Positions 17,300 through 24,487 of a stretch of DNA of 40,007 nucleotides are shown one piece after another (positions within the stretch are counted from its first letter, which is position 1; every line of letters starts with the position of its first letter). A program made the translations under genes and the position numbers. This DNA comes from JBDTNQ01 sp039933635. Its GTDB lineage: Bacteria; Acidobacteriota; Vicinamibacteria; Vicinamibacterales; SCN-69-37. The stretch is taken from contig JBDTNQ010000026.1 in NCBI GenBank assembly GCA_039933635.1, positions 1-40,007 of the forward strand, in the 5' to 3' direction. The notes beneath the pieces are model-generated. The model had not been told where the DNA came from. It saw only the letters and a program-made list of their open reading frames with translations, and searched no databases.

Positions 17300-18537
17300 C
17301 GCCGGTGTCCCAGGTCCGCGACCAGACCTTCGTCGTCGGGCGGCAGCGGCAAGGCCCGGAAGGCCGCTGGACGGCTCTGCCGAATCGTTTCGAGCTCGTC
17401 GGCCAGCTTGAACTGCCGCCAGAAGTCGGCGGCGACGGGAGCATGAGGCATGCGGGGCGACGCGAGCACCTGATTGACGAAGCGCACGACGGTGCCGCTG
17501 AAGTCCTGCGCCAGCAGCCGCGCGAGCGCCGCATCCTGCCGCGCCAGGATGTCCGCCTCGCGGGCGGCACTTTCGAGCACGCTCTGCATCAGCGCGGCCA
17601 CCGCCCGGGGATCGGTCGTGTCGTAGAGCACTCCGCCGCCATCCATGGTCGCCGGGATGGCCGTCGCGGCGTACGCCAGCACGGGAATGCGTTTGTGGAA
17701 CGCTTCGATCAAGGGGACGCAGAACCCTTCATGTTCGCTGGCACACAGGAACAGGTCGGCGACGTCGTAGAGCGCCGTCAGTTCCTCGTTCGTCACTTGT
17801 CCGAGAATGTGCACATCCTCGGCGCCGAGCTCGGCGATCAGCGTATGCAACTGCACCAGATACGAGTCGAATCCTCCGTGCGACCCTGCCAGAAGCAGGC
17901 GCGCGCGCCGGTTGTACACGCTCTTGTACGCCTGGAACATCCGGATGACGTTGTCCGGCCGCTTGTTCGGAATCAGACGACCGACGAACAGGATGTTCAC
18001 CCACTCGTCGTCATAGTCCCGAAGCACGCGGACGTCCGGCTCGACGTCGAGGTGCGCGAAGTCCGGCACGACCGGCAGCACGGCTGTGCGTGGGAAGCCG
18101 AGCGACTCGAGTTCCGAACGATTGAACTCGGAGTCGCCGACCGCCAGGTCGCAGCGTGATCGGTACGGCAGCAGTTCGCGCCGCCCGTGGTAGCACTGGC
18201 GCACGAGTTGGTCGTGGACGCCCAGGAAATACTCCGGCGGCGTGATGTTGTGGTACACGAGCATCATTCGGCTCGGCAGCGCGAACGCCGTGCGGGACGC
18301 GCGCGACCCCAGCGAGAAGTGATGCACGAGCAGGTCGTCAGCCGTGAGCTCGTCGACCATCTCGCGATAGTCGATCGTCTCGTCCTCGAGGCGGGGATCC
18401 GCGGTTTCGACGATGATCTCCGAATCGAAACCGGCGTGGCGCAGCGCGCGCCGGATGCCCAGGACTTCGTTGCCGATGGCATCGCCATAGCCGAGAGTCG
18501 CCAGAATCTGGTGGACGCGCGGACGCCGGGCCGTCAC
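17296..18537 (-). CDS. GT4-type glycosyltransferase (type B paralogue)
   Basis: I place the start at the GTG at 18537, which overlaps the upstream TGA as GTGA and begins at VTARRPRVHQILATLGYGDA; an open extension to 18837 is Arg-rich, unlike the family, and lies inside the upstream gene. The 413-residue product shares with its downstream paralogue the GDAIGNE start, YHNITPPEYF, NILFVGRLIPNKRPDNVI and the GT4 motif SEHEGFCVPLIEAF followed by ATAIPATMDGGGV. It has about 50 extra C-terminal residues (ADFWRQFKLADEL region) of unknown role. It is expected to build the same glycan as its neighbours. Confidence 0.87.
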   Translation of the reverse strand: MTARRPRVHQILATLGYGDAIGNEVLGIRRALRHAGFDSEIIVETADPRLEDETIDYREMVDELTADDLLVHHFSLGSRASRTAFALPSRMMLVYHNITPPEYFLGVHDQLVRQCYHGRRELLPYRSRCDLAVGDSEFNRSELESLGFPRTAVLPVVPDFAHLDVEPDVRVLRDYDDEWVNILFVGRLIPNKRPDNVIRMFQAYKSVYNRRARLLLAGSHGGFDSYLVQLHTLIAELGAEDVHILGQVTNEELTALYDVADLFLCASEHEGFCVPLIEAFHKRIPVLAYAATAIPATMDGGGVLYDTTDPRAVAALMQSVLESAAREADILARQDAALARLLAQDFSGTVVRFVNQVLASPRMPHAPVAADFWRQFKLADELETIRQSRPAAFRALPLPPDDEGLVADLGHRR

Positions 18538-19811
18538 GAGAGCACCGCCCCGGACGGCGCGGACTGGACGATCTCGAGTGCCGGCCGCTGATCGCGCGAT
18601 CGCCGCGCGAAGAAACCCGGCAGCGGTTCGATGGCCGGCACCGGCTCGCGTGACAGCCGGTGCAGCATGTCGAGATACTTGCGCTCGATCACGGGCCAGG
18701 TGTAGTTCCGACGGAAGAAGTCGCGACCGTGATCGCCGAGAATGGCGCCGAGCGGTCCCGTCGCCTCGAGCTGGTACAACGCTTCGGCAAACTCTTCGAA
18801 CGTGTCGTAGTAGAGCCCGGCATTGCTCCGAATGCACTGGCCCCGCAACACATCACACCGGCCGTTGGCCAGCACCGGCCTGGCGAGCGCCCACGCCTCG
18901 AGAGCCACCATCGACAGGCTCTCGAACTTCGAGGGCATGATCAGGACATCGGTCGCCGCGAGCGCGTCGTACTTGTCTTCGTCCGGCAGGAATCCCAGGT
19001 GACGGATTCGCGGGTGCTTGGGGATGTCGATCACGCTCGAGCCGATGAGGATCAGGTCGACGCCGCGCGGGTACATCGTGGCATAGCGCTCGAAGTGCGA
19101 GAACAGCTCCGGACAGCCCTTGTTCTCGTCGATGCGTCCGACGTACAGGGCGAACGGCCGGCGCACGTTGAACTTCCTTTTGAAGCGCCAGGGCTGGGTG
19201 CGCTCCGGAATCTCGGATCCCACGCCCACGACGACGCCAGGGCCCTTGCGCTCACTCACGTGAAGAAGGAGCGCGCGCTCTTCCGGCGAATTGAACATGA
19301 CCGCGCGCGCGCCGCGGAGCACCGGACCGAAGATGCCGAGACCCATCGCCGGATCGCGTTCCGCGGTCGGGACGAGAACGGCCTTGGCGGGAACTGCCCG
19401 GACGCCGTGCCAGGCGTGGTAGTAGCGCACGCTGAAGAAAAGGAGGAAATCGAACGCGTCCGCCGACGACTGGAGGTGCTTGATCAACGCCGGGCTTGCC
19501 GGCCCTTCGGCTTCGAGCCAGCGCAATTCGTCCTGGATTGAATGGGTGTGCTCGAACACCTTCGTGGACAGCCGCCCAAAGCGGCCCGGATGCCGCGGAT
19601 GGGACACCGGGAACCGCCGCACACGGACGCCGTTCACCGACTCTTCACCCGGCGTCAATTCGTTCGCCCACGTGACGTAGTCGCGGGCGCAGGTCGTCAG
19701 CACTTCGACCTCGGCGTGTTTTGACAGGCGTTCGGCGATGTAGCGGGCGTGAAGTTCGGCGCCTCCGCTCAGATCCGCGCCGTAGCGCTGCACGACAACG
19801 CCGAGCTTCAC
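18534..19811 (-). CDS. GT4-type glycosyltransferase (type A paralogue)
   Basis: The 425-residue product starts KLGVVVQRYGADLSGGAELH and continues with LTTCARDYVTWANE, the same landmarks as the last glycosyltransferase of the operon. The donor domain has FALYVGRIDENKGCPELF and the GT4 motif SKFESLSMVALEAWALARPVLA-like segment with two conserved Glu. The start is a GTG that overlaps the upstream stop as GTGA (19808-19811). Unlike its paralogue, it lacks the long charged tail and ends within about 30 residues of the GT fold. The order on the transcript is A', B', B, A. Confidence 0.88.
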   Translation of the reverse strand: MKLGVVVQRYGADLSGGAELHARYIAERLSKHAEVEVLTTCARDYVTWANELTPGEESVNGVRVRRFPVSHPRHPGRFGRLSTKVFEHTHSIQDELRWLEAEGPASPALIKHLQSSADAFDFLLFFSVRYYHAWHGVRAVPAKAVLVPTAERDPAMGLGIFGPVLRGARAVMFNSPEERALLLHVSERKGPGVVVGVGSEIPERTQPWRFKRKFNVRRPFALYVGRIDENKGCPELFSHFERYATMYPRGVDLILIGSSVIDIPKHPRIRHLGFLPDEDKYDALAATDVLIMPSKFESLSMVALEAWALARPVLANGRCDVLRGQCIRSNAGLYYDTFEEFAEALYQLEATGPLGAILGDHGRDFFRRNYTWPVIERKYLDMLHRLSREPVPAIEPLPGFFARRSRDQRPALEIVQSAPSGAVLS

Positions 19812-20755
19812 GACTCGGTCGCGTCCCCGCCGTCCGGCGCGTCGTCACCCCCATCGTCGCTCCCGGCCTCATCGCCGCCAGCGTCCGATGCGGGCTCGCC
19901 GCCCTGATTGCCCTCGCCCGCCCAGGGCGTGCCCTGGGCACCGGCCATCGTGGATCCGGGCCGGCGTCGCCGTCGCCGACGTCTACGACGGCGTTCGCCA
20001 TCACCCGCCTGGGCGCCCTCGGACGTGCCTGGTGCGGGCGCGGCCGTCCGCATGCCGGGGCTTTCGCTTTCTGCAGGCTGGGTGCTCGTCGTCGTGGCCC
20101 TGGCCGGCGGCGGAGCCTGGGGCACCGCTGCGAGCGCTTGGGGCGGCTTGTTGTTCTGCGATGGGTTGCCGGACCGTGGCCCCTGTGGCCGTTGACGGTA
20201 TTCCACGACGTTCTCGAGCGACCGGCCACGCCGCTCGTCGAAGTCCATGCGGCTCGACAGGGACTCGACGCGCATCTTCAAGTTGTGGACTTCAATCCCG
20301 AGGCGCGTGATCTCCAGCGTCAGGTTGTGGAGGAGTTCGTACGACAGCGGCTCGCGTTCTTCGAGCCGGCGCAACCGTTGTTCCGCCTGTGTGTTGACCT
20401 GCGCCTGGATGTGCAGGGCCGAGGTGAGCTTGTCCGGGTTGAACAGGACCTTCAGGAACGGCTTGAAGATCCGGCGCAACGTGGCGAGGATGCCGCGGTG
20501 CGTCTCGTAGAGCGTCGTTTCGCCGAACTCGTAATTGGGCGGCGCCGGCGCCACCGTCCGCTGCTTGCGGAACTGCTGCACGAGATCGGAGCGGACGCCA
20601 CGCGGGTCGAGGAATTTTTCGAGTTTGACCGTGGCGAGTTGCTGCAATTCCGCTTCGGTGTAGTCCGCGCCACGCTTCTCGCGAATGCGCGCGCGGATCT
20701 GCCGCATGATCTGCTCGACGTCCACCGAGTCGGATCGGACGTTAATGTCGGACAT
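19808..20755 (-). CDS. Unknown coiled-coil protein with an 11-Arg run and acidic C-terminal tail, in glycan operon
   Basis: I do not recognise a named function. From the ATG at 20755 (315 aa), residues 1-65 resemble a leader segment that I have seen in proteins of bacterial glycan clusters (DVEQIMRQIRARIREKRG, then LEKFLDPRGVRSDLVQQF). Residues 85-108 are a basic, amphipathic stretch (RRIFKPFLKVLFNP) that might touch membranes. Residues about 112-178 look like a coiled coil. The C-terminal 130 residues are low complexity: a Pro/Ala/Gln linker, eleven consecutive Arg (255-265), then a Gly/Asp/Glu-rich acidic end. It may be a scaffold for the glycosyltransferases that follow, but that is a guess. 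It lies 84 bases after the prenyltransferase gene. Confidence 0.7.
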   Translation of the reverse strand: MSDINVRSDSVDVEQIMRQIRARIREKRGADYTEAELQQLATVKLEKFLDPRGVRSDLVQQFRKQRTVAPAPPNYEFGETTLYETHRGILATLRRIFKPFLKVLFNPDKLTSALHIQAQVNTQAEQRLRRLEEREPLSYELLHNLTLEITRLGIEVHNLKMRVESLSSRMDFDERRGRSLENVVEYRQRPQGPRSGNPSQNNKPPQALAAVPQAPPPARATTTSTQPAESESPGMRTAAPAPGTSEGAQAGDGERRRRRRRRRRRPGSTMAGAQGTPWAGEGNQGGEPASDAGGDEAGSDDGGDDAPDGGDATES

Positions 20756-20839
20756 GATGACTGCTTTCCCCGCGCGGCGTTGCCGCCGCAACGGGATGCT
20801 GACCCAGCCGGGGATCGCGCGGCGATGCCTCGACCACGG

Positions 20840-21826
20840 TCAGTGACGAACGAAGGTCGACGGTCCGTAGACGAGCAGTACGACCGCGATCCCCCACAGG
20901 ACGGCGCACGCGAGAAGGGGTCGATCCGTCAGCAGGATCTCCGACGGATTGCCGCCGCCCTCCCGCTTGTGCACCAGGTACAGATAGCGAAAGATCCCAT
21001 AGAGCGGAAACGGCACGGTCCAGACGAGCCGATCGTCGCCGAATTTCGCGATCGTTTCCGCGTCAATTGTATAGAGCGCGTAGGCGAGCAGCGTGGACGC
21101 CGTCACCACGCTGATCATCTGATCCAGCAGGTACGGGCTGTACTCGGCCAGCGAGGGGCGATGCTGCGTGGCATCGTCGGCCAGAGACACGAGTTCGGCC
21201 CGCCGTTTACTCAGCGCGAGAAACAGCGCGCCGAGCAGCGTGAGAAGCAGGAGCCAGTGGCTCATCTTCACGTCCACGGCGACTGCGCCCGCCCAGGCCC
21301 GGATCACGAACCCTGACGAGAGCGTGAGCGCGTCCATGATGACGACGTGCTTCAGTGAGGTCGAATAGAGCACCAGGAGAACGACATAGGAGAGCGAGAC
21401 GAAGAAGAACCGGCTCGAGACCATCAGCGCGGCCGCGAGGGCCACGACGGCCAACACCCCGGCAAACGTCAGGGCCACGCGCGGCGTGACGTCGCCTGCC
21501 GCAATCGGCCGGCGCGATTTCTTCGGATGCAGACGGTCGGCGTCCCGGTCGCGTACGTCGTTCACGATGTACACGACGCCGGAGAGAAGGCAGAAGACGC
21601 CGAAGGCGATGCACGAGGCCCGCACCGCCGTCGGGTCCAGCAGTTTCTTGCCGAAGATCAATCCCGCGAAGACGAGGACGTTCTTCGTCCACTGCTGCGG
21701 TCGCAGCGACAGCAGCAAGGCGGAGGCGAGGGAGCGCCCGCGCACACCTTCACCGGCGGAGGCCGGATGTGCCGGATTGGCGGGATTGGCTGAACTGCGA
21801 GCCATGAGCGGGGCCGTACGCCCCAT
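20840..21826 (-). CDS. UbiA-family prenyltransferase, decaprenyl-phosphate phosphoribosyltransferase-like
   Basis: The best family match from memory is 5-phosphoribosyl-1-pyrophosphate:decaprenyl-phosphate transferase (mycobacterial UbiA, Rv3806c). That enzyme makes the polyprenyl-phosphoryl pentose donor used for envelope arabinan. Shared features are LRPQQWTKNVLVF, the first Asp motif NDVRDRDADRLHPKKSRRPIA, YSTSLKHVVIMDALTLSSGFVIRA-like second region, and LSKRRAEL. There are about eight to nine membrane helices across 328 residues. Its place ahead of four glycosyltransferases fits a lipid-linked sugar donor role. The start could be the ATG at 21826 or the one at 21805; neither has a well-spaced ribosome-binding site. 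Other UbiA substrates cannot be excluded. Confidence 0.82.
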   Translation of the reverse strand: MGRTAPLMARSSANPANPAHPASAGEGVRGRSLASALLLSLRPQQWTKNVLVFAGLIFGKKLLDPTAVRASCIAFGVFCLLSGVVYIVNDVRDRDADRLHPKKSRRPIAAGDVTPRVALTFAGVLAVVALAAALMVSSRFFFVSLSYVVLLVLYSTSLKHVVIMDALTLSSGFVIRAWAGAVAVDVKMSHWLLLLTLLGALFLALSKRRAELVSLADDATQHRPSLAEYSPYLLDQMISVVTASTLLAYALYTIDAETIAKFGDDRLVWTVPFPLYGIFRYLYLVHKREGGGNPSEILLTDRPLLACAVLWGIAVVLLVYGPSTFVRH

Positions 21827-21837
21827 TCCCCTGGCGA

Positions 21838-22176
21838 CTACTTGAAGCTCTCGAGCGCTTCAGCTTCCGAGTCGAACGTCTCGAAGACCGTCAGCAGCTT
21901 GGTGATGGACAGCAGGTCGGTGATGCGCTTGGTCAGGTTCACCAGCTTCAACTGGCCGCCCTGACGGCTCACCGTCGTGTACGTCCGCACGACTTCGCCC
22001 AGACCCGCGCTGTCGATGTAGGGGACACCTTCGAGATTGAGCAGAATCTTCTTCTTGCCCTGCGCGGTGAGCGCACTGATTTTTGCCTTCAGTGCTTCGT
22101 CACCTTCGCCGAGCGTGATCTTGCCCTTCAGGTCGAGAATCGTCACGTCGCCGACGACTCGTTCCTCGATCTGCAT
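21838..22176 (-). CDS. STAS-domain anti-sigma factor antagonist
   Basis: The 112-residue product is a single STAS domain of the SpoIIAA/RsbV type. Such proteins bind anti-sigma factors when dephosphorylated and are inactivated by phosphorylation of a conserved Ser. That Ser is present at residue 56 in YIDSAGLGEVV, and the protein opens MQIEERVVGDVTILDLKGKI as usual. AAGGAG (22183-22188) is 6 bases before the ATG. No cognate anti-sigma kinase or sigma factor gene is in the window, so its partner is elsewhere. It is 11 bases upstream of the prenyltransferase gene, suggesting co-transcription. STAS proteins are also found controlling envelope or polysaccharide functions outside sigma regulation. 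Confidence 0.92.
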   Translation of the reverse strand: MQIEERVVGDVTILDLKGKITLGEGDEALKAKISALTAQGKKKILLNLEGVPYIDSAGLGEVVRTYTTVSRQGGQLKLVNLTKRITDLLSITKLLTVFETFDSEAEALESFK

Positions 22177-22212
22177 GCGGAACTCCTTCTACGGAAAATG
22201 CGCCCTCAGTCT

Positions 22213-22243
22213 AGGGGCTCGTGGATTTTTCCACAAGGCCCCT
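22213..22243. other. Hairpin between rpsU and the STAS gene
   Basis: AGGGGC (22213-22218) pairs with GCCCCT (22238-22243), enclosing GTGGA / TCCAC with a T-rich loop on the plus strand. It lies just before the STAS ribosome-binding site on the minus strand and shares two bases with the next palindrome. There is no following U tract, so termination or processing are both possible. Confidence 0.45.
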
Positions 22244-22283
22244 GACTGACACCGCGCGTCGCACGACACCCGGTGTCAGTCAG
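22242..22283. repeat. 12-bp perfect inverted repeat downstream of rpsU (REP-like)
   Basis: CTGACTGACACC (22242-22253) and GGTGTCAGTCAG (22272-22283) are exact complements, separated by 18 bases that can themselves fold. The GACTGACACC word resembles REP elements linked to RAYT transposases in environmental genomes (from memory). It starts about 12 bases after the rpsU stop codon, so it may also end or protect the rpsU transcript. Confidence 0.55.
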
Positions 22284-22294
22284 ATTGGACACCG

Positions 22295-22492
22295 CTAGTC
22301 GGATTCCCGACGCTGCTTCTTACGGGAGCGTTTGCGGGCCAGCGCCTGCTTGGCGCGCCGCTTGTCGCCGGGCTTGAGATAGAACGAGTGCTTCTTGATG
22401 TCCTTGATGATGTCTTCCTGCTGGACCTTGCGCTTGAAGCGCCGCAGGGCACTCTCAATGGACTCGCCTTCCTGAATTTTGACTTCTGCCAC
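22295..22492 (-). CDS. rpsU: 30S ribosomal protein S21
   Basis: S21 is a small basic protein of the 30S subunit platform, close to the anti-Shine-Dalgarno region of 16S rRNA. The 65-residue product reads AEVKIQEGESIESALRRFKRKV, then KHSFYLKPGDKRRAKQALARKRSRKKQRR, the typical helical basic tail. The GTG at 22492 is chosen because AGGGGG (within 22502-22510) lies about 10 bases upstream and the family begins here; an extension to 22615 has no similarity. It heads the minus-strand cluster, although two hairpins separate it from the STAS gene. A leader hairpin lies at 22527-22551. Confidence 0.95.
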   Translation of the reverse strand: MAEVKIQEGESIESALRRFKRKVQQEDIIKDIKKHSFYLKPGDKRRAKQALARKRSRKKQRRESD

Positions 22493-22526
22493 GGTTCGAC
22501 ACCCCCTCTCCCATGAGATTGGTCCA

Positions 22527-22551
22527 CCAGACGGGTGCGTTGCACCCCTGG
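22527..22551 (-). promoter_or_regulatory. Stem-loop in the rpsU leader
   Basis: CCAG/CTGG (22527-22530, 22548-22551) encloses GGGTGC/GCACCC (22533-22538, 22542-22547) with a 3-base loop and a 2-base bulge. It lies about 35 bases before the rpsU start on the minus strand. It could be an autoregulatory S21 leader, but no known leader family is recognised. Confidence 0.35.
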
Positions 22552-22616
22552 GGAACATCGTAGGGTAACACGCGGAATGGGCGGTCCGAGACGCCAAAAA
22601 CGCGCGATTCCTCACA

Positions 22617-22622
22617 TAGAAT
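22617..22622 (+). promoter_or_regulatory. Candidate -10 box for purD (leaderless start)
   Basis: TAGAAT ends 6 bases before the purD GTG at 22629, so the predicted transcription start coincides with the first base of the start codon. No Shine-Dalgarno fits in this space. The -35 region is weak. Confidence 0.45.
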
Positions 22623-22628
22623 CATCCG

Positions 22629-23930
22629 GTGAAAATCCTGATTGTCGGCGCAGGAGGGCGGGAACATGCCCTGGCTTGGCGCCTCGAGCGGGACCCGGAC
22701 GTCTCGGGCCTCGTGATTGCGCCCGGAAACCCCGGCATCGCCGGCCTCGGAACCTGCATTCCCGCCGATCTGAACCAGCCCGAAGACCTGCTCGCTTTGG
22801 CTGAGCGGGAAGGGGTCGATCTTACGGTCGTGGGCCCGGAAGCTCCGTTGGAACGCGGTCTGGCGGACCTCTTCCGTGCGCACGGCCGGCCCATCGTGGG
22901 CCCGGCAAAGCAGGGCGCGGCGCTCGAGTGCTCCAAGGTCCACTCAAAACACTTCATGGAGCGGCATGGGATTCCAACCGCTAAGTTCATTGTGTGCAGT
23001 GAGTTATCCGATGCGATCGAGGCCGTAAATGGCCCGAGGTTCGGTCTGCCGGTCGTGATTAAGGCGGACGGCTTGGCCGCTGGCAAAGGGGTGATCATCG
23101 CGACGACCCGCGAGGACGCGGAGAGCGCCGTCAGGGCCGCCATGGTCGAGCGGGCCTTTGGGGACGCTGGCGGCCGGCTGGTCATTGAGGAATACCTGAC
23201 CGGTCCCGAAGTGTCGGCGTTCTACCTGTGCGACGGGACCCGCGCGATGTCGCTTTCCACGGCGCAGGATCACAAGCGGATTTGGGATGATGACCGCGGA
23301 CCGAACACTGGGGGGATGGGGGCCTTTGCGCCCAGCCCGCTCATGACCGCCGACCTTGCGGATTTCTCGGACCGCCTTGTCGCGCAAGCGGTCGTGGATG
23401 GCATGCGGGCGGAAGGCGAGCCCTACATCGGCTTTCTCTACGTGAGCCTGATGCTTACGCCAGACGGACCCAAGGTCATCGAGTTCAACGTGCGTTTCGG
23501 TGATCCTGAGGCGCAGGTCGTGTTGCCAGGCCTCGAGGGACCGTTCGCTCAAACGCTGCTCGCGGCGGCCGAAGGACGACTCGATTCGGTGGTGCCCGTC
23601 CGGCCGGCCGCGGAGAAGTACGTCGGTGTGGTGCTCGCGTCGCGCGGATACCCGGCCAGTGCCGAGTCCGGCCGGGTGATCGCAGGACTCGATCGCGCCG
23701 CAGCCGTGCCGCAGGCGCTCGTCTTTCACGCCGGCACCGCCGCAGCGGCCGGTGAAATCGTGACCGCTGGCGGCCGGGTCCTGACCGTTGTCGGACGCGG
23801 CCCCACGTACGCGGACGCGATGGCGACCGCCTATCGCGCTGTCACGGAAATTGAATTCGAGGGGATGCAGTTCCGGCGCGATATCGGGCGCAAGGCCCTC
23901 GTCGAAGAAGCGGTCGTGCCCCGCAGGTGA
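22629..23930 (+). CDS. purD: Phosphoribosylamine-glycine ligase (GAR synthetase)
   Basis: PurD joins glycine to 5-phosphoribosylamine with ATP, the second step of de novo purine synthesis. The 433-residue length is normal. The N-terminal segment KILIVGAGGREHALAWRL, the ATP-grasp segments FGLPVVIKADGLAAGKGVIIA and LVIEEYLTGPEVSAFYLCDG, NTGGMGAFAPSP, and the metal-binding VIEFNVRFGDPEAQVVLP are all present. The GTG start is supported by family alignment; there is no ribosome-binding site, consistent with a leaderless transcript. purE begins 38 bases after its stop, so this is the first gene of a purine block. Confidence 0.97.
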   Translation: MKILIVGAGGREHALAWRLERDPDVSGLVIAPGNPGIAGLGTCIPADLNQPEDLLALAEREGVDLTVVGPEAPLERGLADLFRAHGRPIVGPAKQGAALECSKVHSKHFMERHGIPTAKFIVCSELSDAIEAVNGPRFGLPVVIKADGLAAGKGVIIATTREDAESAVRAAMVERAFGDAGGRLVIEEYLTGPEVSAFYLCDGTRAMSLSTAQDHKRIWDDDRGPNTGGMGAFAPSPLMTADLADFSDRLVAQAVVDGMRAEGEPYIGFLYVSLMLTPDGPKVIEFNVRFGDPEAQVVLPGLEGPFAQTLLAAAEGRLDSVVPVRPAAEKYVGVVLASRGYPASAESGRVIAGLDRAAAVPQALVFHAGTAAAAGEIVTAGGRVLTVVGRGPTYADAMATAYRAVTEIEFEGMQFRRDIGRKALVEEAVVPRR

Positions 23931-23968
23931 TCTTCGGGCTGCACGGCGCCTGTCCCAAGGAGTTTTAC

Positions 23969-24481
23969 GTGTCGCAAGTACTGATTTTGATGGGGTCCGA
24001 TTCCGACGCGCCGATCATGGCCGCGGCGGGCGAGGTGCTGACTGAGCTTGGCGTCAGCTGGGAGATGACCGTTGCGTCCGCGCATCGATCACCGGCGCGA
24101 GTCATGCGGCTGATGCGCGAAGCGCCCGGCAAAGGCGTCCGCGTGTTCATCGTGGGCGCCGGTGCCGCCGCGCACCTCGCCGGCGTCGTCGCGGCCCACA
24201 CGAGCCAGCCGGTCATCGGCGTGCCCATCGACTCGTCGGCGCTCAAGGGGATGGATGCGCTGCTCTCGACGGTGCAAATGCCCCCGGGCGTCCCCGTCGC
24301 GACCGTGGCTATCGGGAAGCCCGGCGCGACGAATGCCGGGGTCCTTGCGGTTCAGATGCTGGCGCTTGGTGACGAGGCGCTCGCCAAGCGGCTCACGGTA
24401 TATAAGCAGCAGCTCGAGGAAAAAGTGGAAGCGGCGGCACGGCGACTCGAGATGGCAAGGGTCGACCACGGCAAAAGCTAG
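23969..24481 (+). CDS. purE: N5-carboxyaminoimidazole ribonucleotide mutase
   Basis: Class I PurE moves the carboxyl of N5-CAIR to give CAIR. The start is the GTG at 23969, with AAGGAG (23957-23962) 6 bases upstream; an in-frame extension to 23927 lacks family similarity. The 170-residue product has LMGSDSDAPIM, the catalytic ASAHRSP, GAGAAAHLAGVVAAHT, and LLSTVQMPPGVPVATVAIG. These features fit class I enzymes, which need PurK to make N5-CAIR. No purK follows. The gene converges with rlmN, leaving 6 bases and no obvious terminator. Confidence 0.95.
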   Translation: MSQVLILMGSDSDAPIMAAAGEVLTELGVSWEMTVASAHRSPARVMRLMREAPGKGVRVFIVGAGAAAHLAGVVAAHTSQPVIGVPIDSSALKGMDALLSTVQMPPGVPVATVAIGKPGATNAGVLAVQMLALGDEALAKRLTVYKQQLEEKVEAAARRLEMARVDHGKS

Positions 24482-24487
24482 GAGCGC

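Noticed and set aside
18538..18837. 100-residue N-terminal extension of the third glycosyltransferase
   Set aside because: It is Arg-rich shadow sequence inside the upstream gene; the GTGA overlap start at 18537 fits the operon pattern.
19721..21316. Plus-strand open frame (531 codons) antisense to the prenyltransferase and coiled-coil genes
   Set aside because: No domain is recognised and it spans two well-supported minus-strand genes and their boundary.
20756..22300. Sigma-54 promoter upstream of the glycan operon
   Set aside because: No TGGCAC-N5-TTGCA-like site was found on the minus strand ahead of the STAS, prenyltransferase or coiled-coil genes.
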